Made by a program: the position numbers and the translations under genes. Of a DNA stretch of 64,000 nucleotides, positions 15,970-26,391 are shown one piece after another. The notes below the pieces were generated by a model. The model was not told the DNA's origin and ran no database searches. It saw only the letters and a list, made by a program, of their open reading frames with translations. Each line of letters starts with the position of its first letter. Positions within the stretch are counted from its first letter, which is position 1. The DNA comes from Sphingopyxis witflariensis (GTDB lineage Bacteria; Pseudomonadota; Alphaproteobacteria; Sphingomonadales; Sphingomonadaceae): positions 55,136 to 119,135 of the forward strand of contig NZ_NISJ01000013.1 of assembly GCF_002205635.1 (NCBI RefSeq), read 5' to 3'.

Positions 15970-18900
15970 ATGAACTTTCGTAACATTTCCGCCTGGAGCA
16001 TCCGCAACCCGGTGCCGCCGATCGTCGTGTTCGTCCTGCTGTTGCTGGCGGGCCTCGTCAGCTTCAACCGCATGGACGTGAATGATCAGCCGGATATCGA
16101 GTTCCCGGCGGTTCAGGTCGTCGTCGTGCAGCCCGGCGCTGCGCCGACCGAGCTGGAGACGCAGGTCACCCAGCGGGTCGAGGCGGCGGTACGCGGCGTC
16201 AGCGGCGTCGACGAAATGTCGTCCTATGTCAGCGAAGGCAACAGCCGCACTTTCGTTCAGTTCGCGATCGGAACGCCGATCGACCGTGCCTATAACGACG
16301 TCAATCAGGCGATCTCGCAGATCCGCAGCGACCTGCCCGAGGGGATTCTCGAACCGCAGGTCGTGCGCGTCGATATTGCGGGTGGACCGATCACCTTTTT
16401 CGCTGTCGAAACCTCCGACATGACGCTGGAACAGCTGTCGTGGTTCGTCGACAATACGGTTGCCAAGGAATTGCTGTCGGTTCCGGGCATGGCGAAGGTC
16501 AGTCGTTCGGGCGGTGTCAGCCGCGAAATTCGTGTCATCCTCGATCCTGCGCGCATGCAAAGCTATGGCCTGACGGCCAGCCAGGTGAACCAGCAACTGC
16601 GTCAGACGAACGTCAATGCCGCGGGCGGACGTACCGAAATCGCCGGGTCCGAACAGGCGGTGCGCGTGCTTGGCAATGCCGAAAACGCCTTCCAGCTCGG
16701 CGAAACACGCATATCCGTAGGCAATGGCCGCACCATCCGTCTGGCCGATGTTGCCAAGGTTTCGGACGGCTATGCCGAACAGCGCAACCTTGCGATGATC
16801 AAGGGGCGGCAGGTGCTGTCCTTCTCGATCGAAAAGGCCAAGGGCGCGTCGGACGTCACCGTCCATGACGAGGCGATGAAAAAGCTGGAGGAGATCAAGA
16901 AGAATAATCCGAAGATCGAATTCAAGGTCCTTTTCACGCGCACCGATTATACCAAGGAACAATATCGCAGCTCGATGCTCGCGATGGTCGAGGGCGCGGT
17001 GCTCGCGGTCGTCGTCGTTTTCCTGTTCCTGCGCGATTGGCGCGCGACGTTGATCAGCGCGATGGCGATTCCGCTGTCAGCGATCCCGACCTTCTGGTTC
17101 ATGGACATGATGGGCTTTTCGCTGAACAGCCTGTCGCTGCTCGCGCTCAGTCTGGTTGCGGGGGTGCTCGTCGACGATGCGATCGTGGAGATCGAGAATA
17201 TCGTCAGACATATGCGAATGGGCAAGACCGCCTATCAGGCGTCGATCGACGCCGCCGACGAAATCGGCCTTGCCGTCGTCGCAACGACGATGTCGATCGT
17301 CGCGGTCTTCCTGCCCGTCGCCTTGATGCCCGGCATCTCGGGGCAATTCTTCATCCAGTTCGGCATGACCGTCGTCTTTGCGGTGCTGATGAGTCTGGCC
17401 GTCGCGCGTATGATCACGCCGATGATCGCCGCCTATTTCCTGTCTGCGCAGGGCGAACAGGATCATGCCGGCGGGCCGTGGATCGACCGCTATGAGCGCG
17501 TGCTAAGCTGGACGCTCGACAGTTCGAAGCACAAGGCCGTGCGTGCGCGCTATGAAAACGAGCCGACCCGGCTTGCCTATTTCGCGGTGCCGTTTGGACT
17601 GGCGGTCCTTTATATCCTCTATGCCATCTATGCCTATTTTCAGCCTCTCCCGCCGGGGCAGGATGCCCCCAATACGGCGCTGTACTTCATGCTGCAGGTG
17701 CCTTTTACCGCTATTTTCGCTTTCCTGGCGGGAAGCCTTCTATCGATACTGCTCGGTGCGCTGGCGTGGCTGATCGGCATGCGGCAATGGGCGTTTACCG
17801 GCTGGGCGAAGTTCATGGTCCAGCGTGCGTGGGCGCGATTGTTCGACCATCGCGTATGGATCGTCGGTATTGGCGGCGTCGCCTTCGCGACCAGCCTCCT
17901 GCTTTTCTACGTCCTGCCGCAGCAATTCCAGCCGACGATGAACAGCGACTATAGCCAGGTGAAATATGAACTGCCGCCGGGGACGACGCTGGCGCAAAGC
18001 GAGGAAATCGTCCGGCAGATCGAGGCGATTCTCGACGCCGATCCGGTGGTGGAAACTGCATTTTACGACGTCAATGTCGGCAACGGAAATGCCTTTCTGA
18101 CGCTCAAGAAAGAGCGTCCGATGAGCAGCGTCGAATGGGAGCGCAGCCTGCAGCCAAAGCTTGCCGCGATTCCCGATGCGCGCGTGTCGTTCCAGAGCCA
18201 GTCGGGCGGCTTTTCGGGCCGCGACATTACGATGGTCATTGGCGGCGACGATCCCGTCGCGCTCGAAGAACATGCGACGAAGGTCGTCGGTGAAATGAGC
18301 AAGCTGAAGGAGATTCGCGGGCCCCGGATCGAGGGCGATATTCCGCGTCCCGAGATCATCGTCAATCCGCGCATGGACCTCGCCGCCGAACTCGGCGTGA
18401 CCACCGCGGCGCTCAGCCAGACGATCCGCATCGCGACGCTGGGCGATATCGACCAGAATGCCGCCAAATTCTCGCTGTCCGATCGCCAGATTCCAATCCG
18501 CGTCCTCCTGTCCGAAGATTCGCGCCGCAGTCTTGCGACGATCGAAAATCTGCCGGTGCCGACCTCACGCGGGACCACTGTGCCGCTGAAATCGGTCGCC
18601 GAGATTGGCTTTGGTGCCGGTCCCACGGAACTGCGCCGCTATAATCAGACGCGGCGTATCGTGATCGGCGCCGACCTCGCGCCTGGGCTGGTGACGGGCG
18701 ATGCGCAGAAAAAGATCGATGCGCTGCCTGCGGTCAAGAATATGCCGCAGGGGATCCGCAAGGTGATCCAGGGCGACCAGAAATGGCAGGCCGAACTGGC
18801 GGTGAATTTCGCCATCGCGGTGGTTTCGGGCCTGTTGCTCGTCTTCTCGACGCTGGTGCTGCTCTATCGCCGCTTCCTGTCGCCGCTGGTCAATATGTCG

Positions 18901-19386
18901 TCGCTGTTGCTGGCGCCGCTCGGCGGGCTGCTGGGGCTGTGGGTCACCGGCATGGAGGTCTCCATGCCGGTCTATATCGGGCTGCTCATGCTGCTCGGTA
19001 TCGTCGCCAAAAACTCGATCCTGCTCGTCGATTTCGCGATCGAGGAAATGGATCATGGCGTAGCCAAGCGCGAGGCGCTGCTCGACGCCGGACGCAAGCG
19101 CGCGCAGCCGATCGTCATGACCACGGTGGCGATGGTTGCGGGCATGGTGCCGACGGCGCTCTCGCTGTCGGGTGATGGCGCCTGGCGCGCGCCGATGGGG
19201 GTCGTCGTGATCGGCGGCCTGATTCTGTCGACCTTGCTCACCCTGCTGATCGTTCCGGCGGGCTTCAGCCTGGCCGACAGCATCGAAAAGCGCCTTGGCC
19301 GTTTCTTCTCGAGCAATCTGCTCACCTACAAGAAGGGCGACGATACGAAGCCGCACGGCGAACCCGCGCCGCAGCCCGCAGAGTGA
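15970..19386 (+). CDS. RND efflux permease (AcrB/HAE family) with an extra TM insert
   Basis: A 1138-residue inner-membrane proton-driven pump. It starts with the usual [19 protein letters not shown]. Both repeats are recognisable, including [24 protein letters not shown] (TM4, with the proton-relay Asp pair) and [22 protein letters not shown] in the second half. The protein is about 90 residues longer than AcrB-type pumps. The excess lies between TM6 and TM7, about residues 520-610, and contains two additional hydrophobic stretches ([40 protein letters not shown]). The substrate is unknown. It forms an operon with the adaptor gene. Confidence 0.92.
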   Translation: MNFRNISAWSIRNPVPPIVVFVLLLLAGLVSFNRMDVNDQPDIEFPAVQVVVVQPGAAPTELETQVTQRVEAAVRGVSGVDEMSSYVSEGNSRTFVQFAIGTPIDRAYNDVNQAISQIRSDLPEGILEPQVVRVDIAGGPITFFAVETSDMTLEQLSWFVDNTVAKELLSVPGMAKVSRSGGVSREIRVILDPARMQSYGLTASQVNQQLRQTNVNAAGGRTEIAGSEQAVRVLGNAENAFQLGETRISVGNGRTIRLADVAKVSDGYAEQRNLAMIKGRQVLSFSIEKAKGASDVTVHDEAMKKLEEIKKNNPKIEFKVLFTRTDYTKEQYRSSMLAMVEGAVLAVVVVFLFLRDWRATLISAMAIPLSAIPTFWFMDMMGFSLNSLSLLALSLVAGVLVDDAIVEIENIVRHMRMGKTAYQASIDAADEIGLAVVATTMSIVAVFLPVALMPGISGQFFIQFGMTVVFAVLMSLAVARMITPMIAAYFLSAQGEQDHAGGPWIDRYERVLSWTLDSSKHKAVRARYENEPTRLAYFAVPFGLAVLYILYAIYAYFQPLPPGQDAPNTALYFMLQVPFTAIFAFLAGSLLSILLGALAWLIGMRQWAFTGWAKFMVQRAWARLFDHRVWIVGIGGVAFATSLLLFYVLPQQFQPTMNSDYSQVKYELPPGTTLAQSEEIVRQIEAILDADPVVETAFYDVNVGNGNAFLTLKKERPMSSVEWERSLQPKLAAIPDARVSFQSQSGGFSGRDITMVIGGDDPVALEEHATKVVGEMSKLKEIRGPRIEGDIPRPEIIVNPRMDLAAELGVTTAALSQTIRIATLGDIDQNAAKFSLSDRQIPIRVLLSEDSRRSLATIENLPVPTSRGTTVPLKSVAEIGFGAGPTELRRYNQTRRIVIGADLAPGLVTGDAQKKIDALPAVKNMPQGIRKVIQGDQKWQAELAVNFAIAVVSGLLLVFSTLVLLYRRFLSPLVNMSSLLLAPLGGLLGLWVTGMEVSMPVYIGLLMLLGIVAKNSILLVDFAIEEMDHGVAKREALLDAGRKRAQPIVMTTVAMVAGMVPTALSLSGDGAWRAPMGVVVIGGLILSTLLTLLIVPAGFSLADSIEKRLGRFFSSNLLTYKKGDDTKPHGEPAPQPAE

Positions 19387-19462
19387 GGACCGGCCGCGAC
19401 CCTTTGCCGGGTCGCGCGCCGCGCCGGTTGCAACCTTTGCCGCGCTTCGCCATTGGTTGCCT

Positions 19463-20749
19463 ATGACCGATAGCGCATCGTCCGCCGTAGAATTGTCGCA
19501 ACCGCCGGGGTTTGGCGTCGCCGTTCCAACGGGCGGGCTCAATATCCGCGTCGTCGCGACGGGCCTGCTCGTCGTCATGGCGCTGGTCTTCCTCGGCGCG
19601 AGATATTTTCAGAACGTCCATCCTGCGGTCGGCTTCGTCCGCGCCTTTGCCGAAGCGGCGATGGTCGGCGGGCTTGCCGACTGGTTCGCGGTGACCGCGC
19701 TGTTCCGCCATCCGATGGGGATTCCGATCCCGCACACCGCGATCGTCCCACGCAATAAGAACCGCATCGGCGACACGCTCGCGCGCTTCCTGCTTACCAA
19801 TTTCCTGCTGCCGCGCCTGATCGCGCGCAAGATGCAGACGGTCGATGTCGCGGGCGCGGTTGGCAAATTCCTGTCCGAACCGGGCGAGGGCGGCGGGCGG
19901 TTGCGGCTCGGCGCGTCGCGGATTATCGCCGACGGGCTCGGGGCGCTCGACCAGCAGCGGCTTGGCGGTATCGTCAAATCGGCGATCGCCGACCGGCTGC
20001 GCGAACTCGATATTGCGCCGCTACTCGGTCAGGCATTGCAGGCGGCGCTCGCCGAGGGGCGGCACCAGCCTTTGCTCGATGCGATGGTCAAATGGGGCTC
20101 GAAGACCCTAGAACTCAACGAAAATCTGATCCACCAGATGGTGCACGACAACAGCAATGCGATCGTGCGCTTCACCGGGCTCGACGAAAGCATCTCGAAC
20201 CGCATTGTTGCGGGTCTGTCGAAGCTGCTCAGCGAAATGGCGGTCGACGAAACCCATCCCTTGCGTATCCGCGTCGAGGAGGGGCTCGCCAAAATGGCAC
20301 TCGACCTTCAGCACGACCCCGAAGTGAAGGCGAAGGTCGCCAAGGTCCGCGACGAACTGCTCGAGAATAAGGCGGTCAAACGCTGGCTCGACGGATTGTG
20401 GGAGCAGGGACGCAGCGCTTTGCTCAAGGCAGCGCGCGATCCCGAAACCATGCTTGCGGGTCGGATCGGCGAACTCGTCACCCAGTTCGGGGGGATGCTG
20501 GGTGAAGATGCCGCGATCAAGCGCACGCTCAACCGCTATGCGCGCCGCGCAGTGGTGGGGGTCGTCGACAGCTATGGGGAAACCGCGCTCAAGCTGGTGT
20601 CGGACACGATCCGCGGCTGGGATGCCAAGACGATTACCGACCGGCTGGAAAATGCCGTTGGCGACGATCTGCAATATATCCGTATCAACGGCACGTTGGT
20701 CGGCGGGTTGGTCGGGGTGCTGATCCACACGGTCGACGTGCTGATCTAG
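19463..20749 (+). CDS. DUF445 domain-containing membrane protein
   Basis: A 428-residue protein. A single TM near residues 32-50 (VVATGLLVVMALVFLGARYF) is followed by the DUF445 hallmark FAEAAMVGGLADWFAVTALFRHPMG, with PHTAIVPRNKNRIGDTLARF. A long helical region follows, and the C-terminus repeats the hydrophobic pattern (INGTLVGGLVGVLIHTVDVL). The function is not established. The start at 19463 is chosen since the frame upstream lies in the spacer after the RND gene. Its 3' end overlaps the convergent epimerase gene by 4 nt. Confidence 0.88.
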   Translation: MTDSASSAVELSQPPGFGVAVPTGGLNIRVVATGLLVVMALVFLGARYFQNVHPAVGFVRAFAEAAMVGGLADWFAVTALFRHPMGIPIPHTAIVPRNKNRIGDTLARFLLTNFLLPRLIARKMQTVDVAGAVGKFLSEPGEGGGRLRLGASRIIADGLGALDQQRLGGIVKSAIADRLRELDIAPLLGQALQAALAEGRHQPLLDAMVKWGSKTLELNENLIHQMVHDNSNAIVRFTGLDESISNRIVAGLSKLLSEMAVDETHPLRIRVEEGLAKMALDLQHDPEVKAKVAKVRDELLENKAVKRWLDGLWEQGRSALLKAARDPETMLAGRIGELVTQFGGMLGEDAAIKRTLNRYARRAVVGVVDSYGETALKLVSDTIRGWDAKTITDRLENAVGDDLQYIRINGTLVGGLVGVLIHTVDVLI

Positions 20750-21537
20750 CGGCAGGCGGCAAGCCCCTCGCGGTAGGTCGGAAAGCGCGGTGTCCAGCCG
20801 AGCAGCCGCTTCGCCCGTCCATTCGCAATACGGCGATTTTCGGCGTAGAAGGCAAGCGCCGCTGGCGATAGGTCGGCCTCTTCGAGCGACTGGAGCGGCG
20901 GCAACGGTGCGCCGAGCATTGCGCATCCCCATTCGATCAACCGGTTCTGGTGGCAGGGTTCGTCGTCGGCGAGATTATAGACCCCGGCTGGACCCGCGAA
21001 GGAGGCGATGACGCCGCTCGCGAGATCGTCGACATGGACGCGGCTGAAGACCTGATCGGGCAGGGCGATGCGATGTGCGCGGCCTTCTTCGATGCGATTA
21101 AGCATCGAGCGGCCGGGACCATAGATGCCGGGCAGGCGAAAGACCGACACATCGCCGCGCAATTTCTGCCAAGCCGCATCGGCCGCGTTCCGGTCGGGTC
21201 GCCGCCCGGTGATCGGTGCGCTTTCGTCGACCCATGCGCCGCCGGCATCGCCATAGACCCCGGTCGAGGAGAGGTAGCCGACCCACCGGGCACTCGCCAG
21301 GGCGATCGCTTCGCCATAGCGGGCGAGCACCGGATCGACGCCGTCGGACGGGGGCACCGACGACAGGATATGCGTTGCCGAACGCAGCGCGGCGAGCACC
21401 GCCGCCTCATCGGCAAAGCCAATGCTGTCGCCGCCGCCGTCGCGGGTCGTCCCGACCACATTCCATCCGCGCGCGATGAGGCGGTTCGCCAGATGGCCTG
21501 CGGCATAACCGAGCCCGAAAATCAGTATCTGTCCCAT
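20746..21537 (-). CDS. NAD-dependent epimerase/dehydratase family protein (YeeZ-like)
   Basis: A 263-residue short atypical SDR. The N-terminal Rossmann motif is a modified ILIFGLGYAAGHLANRLIARGW, followed by SSTGVYGDAGGAWVDE and FRLPGIYGPGRSMLNRI (the SDR active-site region; Tyr of GVYG) and the C-terminal GWTPRFPTYREGL. Proteins like YeeZ have no firmly known substrate. It is transcribed against DUF445 and divergently from pepN, with only 47 bp between the two starts. Confidence 0.85.
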   Translation of the reverse strand: MGQILIFGLGYAAGHLANRLIARGWNVVGTTRDGGGDSIGFADEAAVLAALRSATHILSSVPPSDGVDPVLARYGEAIALASARWVGYLSSTGVYGDAGGAWVDESAPITGRRPDRNAADAAWQKLRGDVSVFRLPGIYGPGRSMLNRIEEGRAHRIALPDQVFSRVHVDDLASGVIASFAGPAGVYNLADDEPCHQNRLIEWGCAMLGAPLPPLQSLEEADLSPAALAFYAENRRIANGRAKRLLGWTPRFPTYREGLAACR

Positions 21538-21584
21538 GGCGCGCCTTATTGCTTGCCCGACGCCGCGCGCCTAGACCCCATCGT

Positions 21585-24185
21585 ATGACCGACGCCTCCT
21601 CCACGCCCGCCATTCCCGTTACCATCCACCGCGGCGACTATCGCCCGCCCGAATGGCAGGTGCCCGACATTGCGCTCGATTTCGCGCTGGGGATCGACGA
21701 GACGCGGGTGTCCGCGCGCCTGTCGGTCGTGCGCCATGCCGACGCACCTGCGCCGCTGTTGCTGCGCGGCGACGGCATCACGCCTGCCGAGGTGCGTGTC
21801 GACGGTTCGGTGTGGAATGACTGGCGGATGGAGGGGGGCGACCTGATCGTCGACCTTGGCGAGCGGACCGCCGCGATGGTCGAGGTCGATACCGTCATCA
21901 ACCCGGCGACCAATACGCAGCTCATGGGCCTCTATGCCTCGAACGCCATGCTGTGCACCCAGTGCGAAGCCGAGGGGTTCCGCCGCATCACTTTCCACCC
22001 CGACCGGCCCGATGTACTCAGCCGTTACCGCGTCCGCATGGAAGGCGATAAGGCGGCGTTCCCGATCCTGCTGTCGAACGGAAATTGTGTCGAGCAGGGC
22101 GCAGGCGAGGGCGGTCGCCATTGGGCTTTGTGGGAAGACCCCTGGCCGAAACCATCCTATCTCTTCGCGCTCGTTGCCGGCGATCTTGTCGTCAATCGCG
22201 ACAGTTTCACCACCATGTCGGGGCGCAAGGTCGAACTCGGCATCTGGGTCCGCGCGGGCGATGAGGACCGCACCGGTCATGCAATGCAGGCATTGAAGGA
22301 CAGCATGGCGTGGGACGAGCGCGTCTATGGCCGCGAATATGATCTCGACCTGTTCAACATCGTCGCGGTCAGCGATTTCAACATGGGGGCGATGGAGAAT
22401 AAGGGGCTCAACGTCTTCAACACCCGCTACATTCTCGCCGACCCGGACACCGCGACCGACATGGATTATGATGGTGTTGAAGGCGTCGTCGCGCATGAAT
22501 ATTTCCACAATTGGTCGGGGAACCGCGTCACCTGCCGCGACTGGTTCCAGCTCAGCCTGAAAGAAGGTTTCACCGTCTATCGCGACCAGAGTTTTTCGGC
22601 AGACATGGGATCGCCGCCGGTCAAACGGATCGAGGATGTCCGCCTGCTCCGCGCAGCGCAATTCCCCGAGGATGCCGGGCCGCTTGCGCACCCGATCCGT
22701 CCCGACAGCTTTCAGGAAATCTCGAACTTCTACACCGCCACTATCTATAACAAGGGTGCCGAGATCATCCGCATGATGGCGACGATGGTTGGGCCCGAAC
22801 GGTTCCGCAAAGGCACCGACCTGTATTTCGATCGCCACGACGGCGAGGCTGCGACGTGCGAGGATTTCGTCAAGGCGATCGAAGACGGCGCGGGTATCGA
22901 CCTGACGCAATTTCGCCTCTGGTACAGTCAGGCGGGCACCCCGCGCATCACCGCGCGGATCGCGACCGACGAACGCAATGGCGAGCGCACGCTGCATCTG
23001 ACGCAGGTGGTTCCCGCGACCCCGGGGCAGCCCGAAAAGGCGCCGATGCTCATTCCGCTGCGGATCAAGGCTTATGACCTCGATGGCGGTCACGGCGTCG
23101 AGGAGGAGCAGCTGGTCCTGCTCGACCGGACCGAGATGGCGGTGCCGCTCGGACATTATCGCAGCCCTCCGATGCTTTCGCTTAACCGCGGCTTTTCGGC
23201 GCCGGTGATCGTCGATTTCGCGCGCGAGGAAGGCGAACTCGAATGGCTCGCCGCAAATGACGATGACCCCTTCGCGCGTTACGAGGCGTTGCAGCAGCTG
23301 ATGCTCGACACGCTCGTAACTGCGGTTTCGGGCAAGGCGAGCGACGCCGGGGCAGTGGTCGATGCTATTCGGCAGACACTCACCGGTTCCGCCGCCGACC
23401 CTGCCTTCGTTGCCGAGGCGGTGCTGCTGCCGAGTGAAGCGTTTATCGGCGACCAGATGGTGATCGTCGATCCTGATGCGATCCGGCGCGAACGATTGGC
23501 GCTGCAGGCGGCCATCGGAACTGCGCTCGAAAGCGAGTGGCGTGCGATCCTTGGCCAGCTCGCGCCAGCGGCGACGCTATTGACTCCGCTCGCCAAGGGC
23601 CGCCGTCGCCTCCGCGGCGTCGCGCTCGCCTATCTGGCCGCAACCGGCATGGGTGATGCTTCGGAGTTGGCGTTCGGCATCTTCTCCGGCGCCGACGGGA
23701 TGACGGAGCGGCAGGCCGCGCTCGCGACACTCGCGCATGGCGACAGCAAAGAGCGGGCGCAGGCGCTCGACATCTTCTATCGACGCTATCGTGACAATCC
23801 GCTGGTACTCGACAAATGGTTCCAGGTGCAGGCCTGGTCGCTGCGGTCCGATACGGTCGCGGCGGTGGCGGCATTGGCAGAGCATCCCGACTTCACGCTC
23901 ACCAACCCCAACCGCGTCCGCGCGCTCTATGGCGCGCTGTCGGCCAACCAGGCGGCGTTCCATCAGGCCGATGGTGCGGGCTATCGCCTGATCGCCGATC
24001 TTGTGCTCGCGCTCGATCCGAAAAATCCGCAGACTGCGGCGCGAATGATCCCGCCGCTCGGTCGCTGGAAACGCTTCGGCGACGCCCGCGCCGCGATGAT
24101 GAAGGCCGAACTGGAACGGATATTGGCGCAGCCGGGTCTATCGCGCGATGTGACCGAGCAGGCGAGCAAGAGTTTGCTGGGGTGA
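21585..24185 (+). CDS. pepN: Aminopeptidase N (M1 family, PepN type)
   Basis: An 866-residue zinc aminopeptidase. The substrate N-terminus motif is FNMGAMENKGLNVFN (GAMEN), and the zinc site is HEYFHNWSGNRVTCRDWFQLSLKEG (HEXXH-x18-E). The C-terminus has the DUF3458 domain of the PepN subgroup (QKEKAPM-like region, then helical repeats to the end). It acts in cytosolic peptide turnover. The ATG at 21585 gives the expected MTDASSTPAI start; the longer frame overlaps the divergent gene. Confidence 0.96.
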   Translation: MTDASSTPAIPVTIHRGDYRPPEWQVPDIALDFALGIDETRVSARLSVVRHADAPAPLLLRGDGITPAEVRVDGSVWNDWRMEGGDLIVDLGERTAAMVEVDTVINPATNTQLMGLYASNAMLCTQCEAEGFRRITFHPDRPDVLSRYRVRMEGDKAAFPILLSNGNCVEQGAGEGGRHWALWEDPWPKPSYLFALVAGDLVVNRDSFTTMSGRKVELGIWVRAGDEDRTGHAMQALKDSMAWDERVYGREYDLDLFNIVAVSDFNMGAMENKGLNVFNTRYILADPDTATDMDYDGVEGVVAHEYFHNWSGNRVTCRDWFQLSLKEGFTVYRDQSFSADMGSPPVKRIEDVRLLRAAQFPEDAGPLAHPIRPDSFQEISNFYTATIYNKGAEIIRMMATMVGPERFRKGTDLYFDRHDGEAATCEDFVKAIEDGAGIDLTQFRLWYSQAGTPRITARIATDERNGERTLHLTQVVPATPGQPEKAPMLIPLRIKAYDLDGGHGVEEEQLVLLDRTEMAVPLGHYRSPPMLSLNRGFSAPVIVDFAREEGELEWLAANDDDPFARYEALQQLMLDTLVTAVSGKASDAGAVVDAIRQTLTGSAADPAFVAEAVLLPSEAFIGDQMVIVDPDAIRRERLALQAAIGTALESEWRAILGQLAPAATLLTPLAKGRRRLRGVALAYLAATGMGDASELAFGIFSGADGMTERQAALATLAHGDSKERAQALDIFYRRYRDNPLVLDKWFQVQAWSLRSDTVAAVAALAEHPDFTLTNPNRVRALYGALSANQAAFHQADGAGYRLIADLVLALDPKNPQTAARMIPPLGRWKRFGDARAAMMKAELERILAQPGLSRDVTEQASKSLLG

Positions 24186-24250
24186 CTTGGCAGAGCGGTG
24201 GCTCTCCCGAAGCCTAAGCTATTCGGGCGGCGAACCGCGCTCTCCTTTTT

Positions 24251-24269
24251 GTCATCCCGGCGAACCCGG
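24251..24269. repeat. Dispersed GTCATCCCGGCG-type repeat fragment
   Basis: GTCATCCCGGCGAACCCGG is the start of a palindromic repeat common in sphingomonads. Copies of the GTCATCCCGGC core also occur at 47009-47025 (inverted) and 55670-55690. It overlaps the last codons of the recombinase gene. Confidence 0.6.
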
Positions 24270-25886
24270 GGACACTTTTGTTATAACTCGGCGCTCGCGG
24301 GATTGCGGGTGGTCGTTGACGAAGTCAAGAATCCCCATGAGCGAGCCGTGTAGAGTGGCATGAACTTCGCCGCGCTTGGCACCGGGATGCAGAATGATCT
24401 TGCCGACGAGCGAGCGGATGTCGCTTGAAGCATCGAGCCGTGTCTCAGGTTCACCAAGCGTTTCGGTAAGCGCGGCGACCTTGCGCTTGTAGATTTCGGC
24501 AATGCCGGGATGAACGTCGGGAACGTCGGCGTGTGCCTCGGCAAGCCGGGCGGCGATCTCGGCTTTCTCGCATTCGAGTTCGGCCATGCGCGCCTTCATG
24601 ACGGGCTGGTAAAGCCCGTCCTCAATCGCTGCCATCATCCCCGCGACCGCCTTGTCGATCCTTGCAAGCCCACGTCGGTCGGCGTCGGCCTCAATGCGCC
24701 GCTCGCGGTTCTCACGGTTGATATGCGAGGCATAAGCAGCGACGGCGGCCTCGATCTTGTCGCCCGATACCAGCCGGTCGGCGATGCCCGCGAGCGCGCG
24801 GCGTTCAATTTCCTCGCGCCGGATCGTGCGATTGTTGGTGCAGGAGCCCCGGCGATGGCGGCCGACACAGCCATAACGATCGTCCACGACGATCGCGTAG
24901 GTTCCGCCACATATGCCGCATTCGAGAAGGCCCGAAAGCAGATAGGCCGGACGCCGCAGCCCCTGTGCGCTGCGCGACTGCGCCGCTTCCTTAACTGCCG
25001 CGTAGCGCTCCACCAGCATCTGCTGCTGGCGCTTGGCCGCTTCCCACAGGTCATCGCTGACGATCCGAAGGTCCGGCACCGCGTTCCTGATCCATTCGGA
25101 TTCGGGATTGAGCCGCATGACCTCCTTGCCGGTGCTCGGGTCTTTCACGCTATGCTTGTGGTTCCATGCGCGCACGCCGACGTAAAGCTCGTTGTTGAGG
25201 ATGCCGGTTCCCCGCCGGGCATCACCCCTGATGCTGGTGTCGCGCCATGCAAGCCCCTTGGGGCCGGGAACGCCATCGGCGTTTAGATCGCGGGCAATCG
25301 CGCCCGGACTCTTTCCAGCTGCGAACTCGCGAAAGATGCGCTCGACGATCAGCGCCTCAGCGGGATCGATCTCGCGCTCGCCGCGCACCAGTTCGCCCTC
25401 ACCCGTGAGACGACGAACCTTGCGATAGCCATAGCCGACCGCGCCCGCCGAGAAGCCCTTCTCGACTCGCCCGCGCAAGCCGCGATGCGTCTTCTTCGCG
25501 AGGTCCTTGAGAAACAGCGCGTTCATCGTGCCCTTGAGCCCGACATGGAGCTCGTTGATCTCGCCTTCGGCAAGCGTGATGAGCGGTACGCGCGCGAACT
25601 GCAAATGCTTGTAGAAGGTCGCCACATCGGCCTGATCGCGCGACACACGGTCGAGCGCTTCGGTGAGCACGATATCGAACTTGCCCGTCTGCGCGTCGGC
25701 AAGCAGCTTCTGGACACCGGTCCTTAGGATCATGCTCGACCCCGAGATCGCGGCGTCCTCGAAGCTGCCGACGATCTGCCACCCCTCCCGTGTCGCGTGC
25801 TCGCGGCAGATGCGCTGCTGGTCAGCGATCGACGCCGAGCTCTGCTGGTCGGACGAATAGCGGGCATAGAGCGCGGCGCGGATCAT
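24252..25886 (-). CDS. Large serine recombinase (site-specific integrase)
   Basis: A 544-residue recombinase. The resolvase catalytic domain begins MIRAALYARYSSD (nucleophile most likely Ser11) and includes LTEALDRVSRDQADVATF. The recombinase domain follows (VERIFREFAAGKSPGAIARDLN), then a zinc ribbon (ECGICGG...GCVGRHRRGSC) and a coiled-coil C-terminus. Such enzymes integrate and excise mobile elements at short att sites. An in-frame ATG at 25958 exists, but AGAGGAAG sits ideally before 25886. The C-terminal residues (KVSPGSPG) are encoded by a dispersed repeat, so the original 3' end may have been replaced. It lies downstream of alpA and a small ORF in one operon. Confidence 0.9.
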   Translation of the reverse strand: MIRAALYARYSSDQQSSASIADQQRICREHATREGWQIVGSFEDAAISGSSMILRTGVQKLLADAQTGKFDIVLTEALDRVSRDQADVATFYKHLQFARVPLITLAEGEINELHVGLKGTMNALFLKDLAKKTHRGLRGRVEKGFSAGAVGYGYRKVRRLTGEGELVRGEREIDPAEALIVERIFREFAAGKSPGAIARDLNADGVPGPKGLAWRDTSIRGDARRGTGILNNELYVGVRAWNHKHSVKDPSTGKEVMRLNPESEWIRNAVPDLRIVSDDLWEAAKRQQQMLVERYAAVKEAAQSRSAQGLRRPAYLLSGLLECGICGGTYAIVVDDRYGCVGRHRRGSCTNNRTIRREEIERRALAGIADRLVSGDKIEAAVAAYASHINRENRERRIEADADRRGLARIDKAVAGMMAAIEDGLYQPVMKARMAELECEKAEIAARLAEAHADVPDVHPGIAEIYKRKVAALTETLGEPETRLDASSDIRSLVGKIILHPGAKRGEVHATLHGSLMGILDFVNDHPQSRERRVITKVSPGSPG

Positions 25887-25993
25887 GACATCTTCCTCTG
25901 GAGCGGGTTCAGGCGGACCAATGCCCGCTTGCCTGACAATGACAGTCTTGCGCGCCATGCCCTTAGGGTCAACGCTTCCGGTCCGAGCAATAT

Positions 25994-26167
25994 TTACGGA
26001 GGATCATTGTCGTTGGCGGCTTTCCGGGCGCGAATATGTTCGCGCGCAATGTGCCGCCCGATCGCCTCGGCGACGCGCGTCAAGGCAGCCTCAACGGCGG
26101 CAGGATCGAGCGGATTGTCGTTCGCGGCCGTGAGAGCCCGCGAACGTGGCGCTTCGTCCTTCTTCAT
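25994..26167 (-). CDS. Small 57-residue protein between alpA and the recombinase
   Basis: An open frame from the ATG at 26165-26167 to TAA at 25994-25996. It begins MKKDEAPRSRALTAANDN and ends IRARKAANDNDPP; the middle is a helix (PAAVEAALTRVAEAIGRHIA). Its start overlaps the alpA stop by 4 nt, which argues that it is translated. The AANDN motif occurs twice, and the AlpA C-terminus has the related SNDN. I know of no function; small proteins in this position are common in alphaproteobacterial integrative elements. Confidence 0.7.
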   Translation of the reverse strand: MKKDEAPRSRALTAANDNPLDPAAVEAALTRVAEAIGRHIAREHIRARKAANDNDPP

Positions 26168-26391
26168 ACCGGACCATCATCGATTGATCCGTTATCGTTG
26201 CTGGCGCGGTAGGCGGCGGGATTGGCGATCCATCGGTTGATCTGGGATTCATGCCAGCCAGTGCCGTGGACGCTGATCTTCAGCTGCGCCGGAAATGTGC
26301 CTTCGGCGATCTTGCGGTAGAGCGTCGATTTGGAAAGACCGGTCCGGGCGAGAACGGTCCGGAGACGGATGACCTTTTCGGAAGTCTGCAT
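26164..26391 (-). CDS. AlpA family phage/element transcriptional regulator
   Basis: A 75-residue protein with a MerR-like single HTH (VLARTGLSKSTLYRKIAEGTFPAQLKI), then the conserved GWHESQINRWI. AlpA proteins activate integrase/excisionase genes of prophages and islands. It is the first gene of an operon running into the 57-residue ORF and serine recombinase, so it probably controls element excision. Confidence 0.9.
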   Translation of the reverse strand: MQTSEKVIRLRTVLARTGLSKSTLYRKIAEGTFPAQLKISVHGTGWHESQINRWIANPAAYRASNDNGSIDDGPV

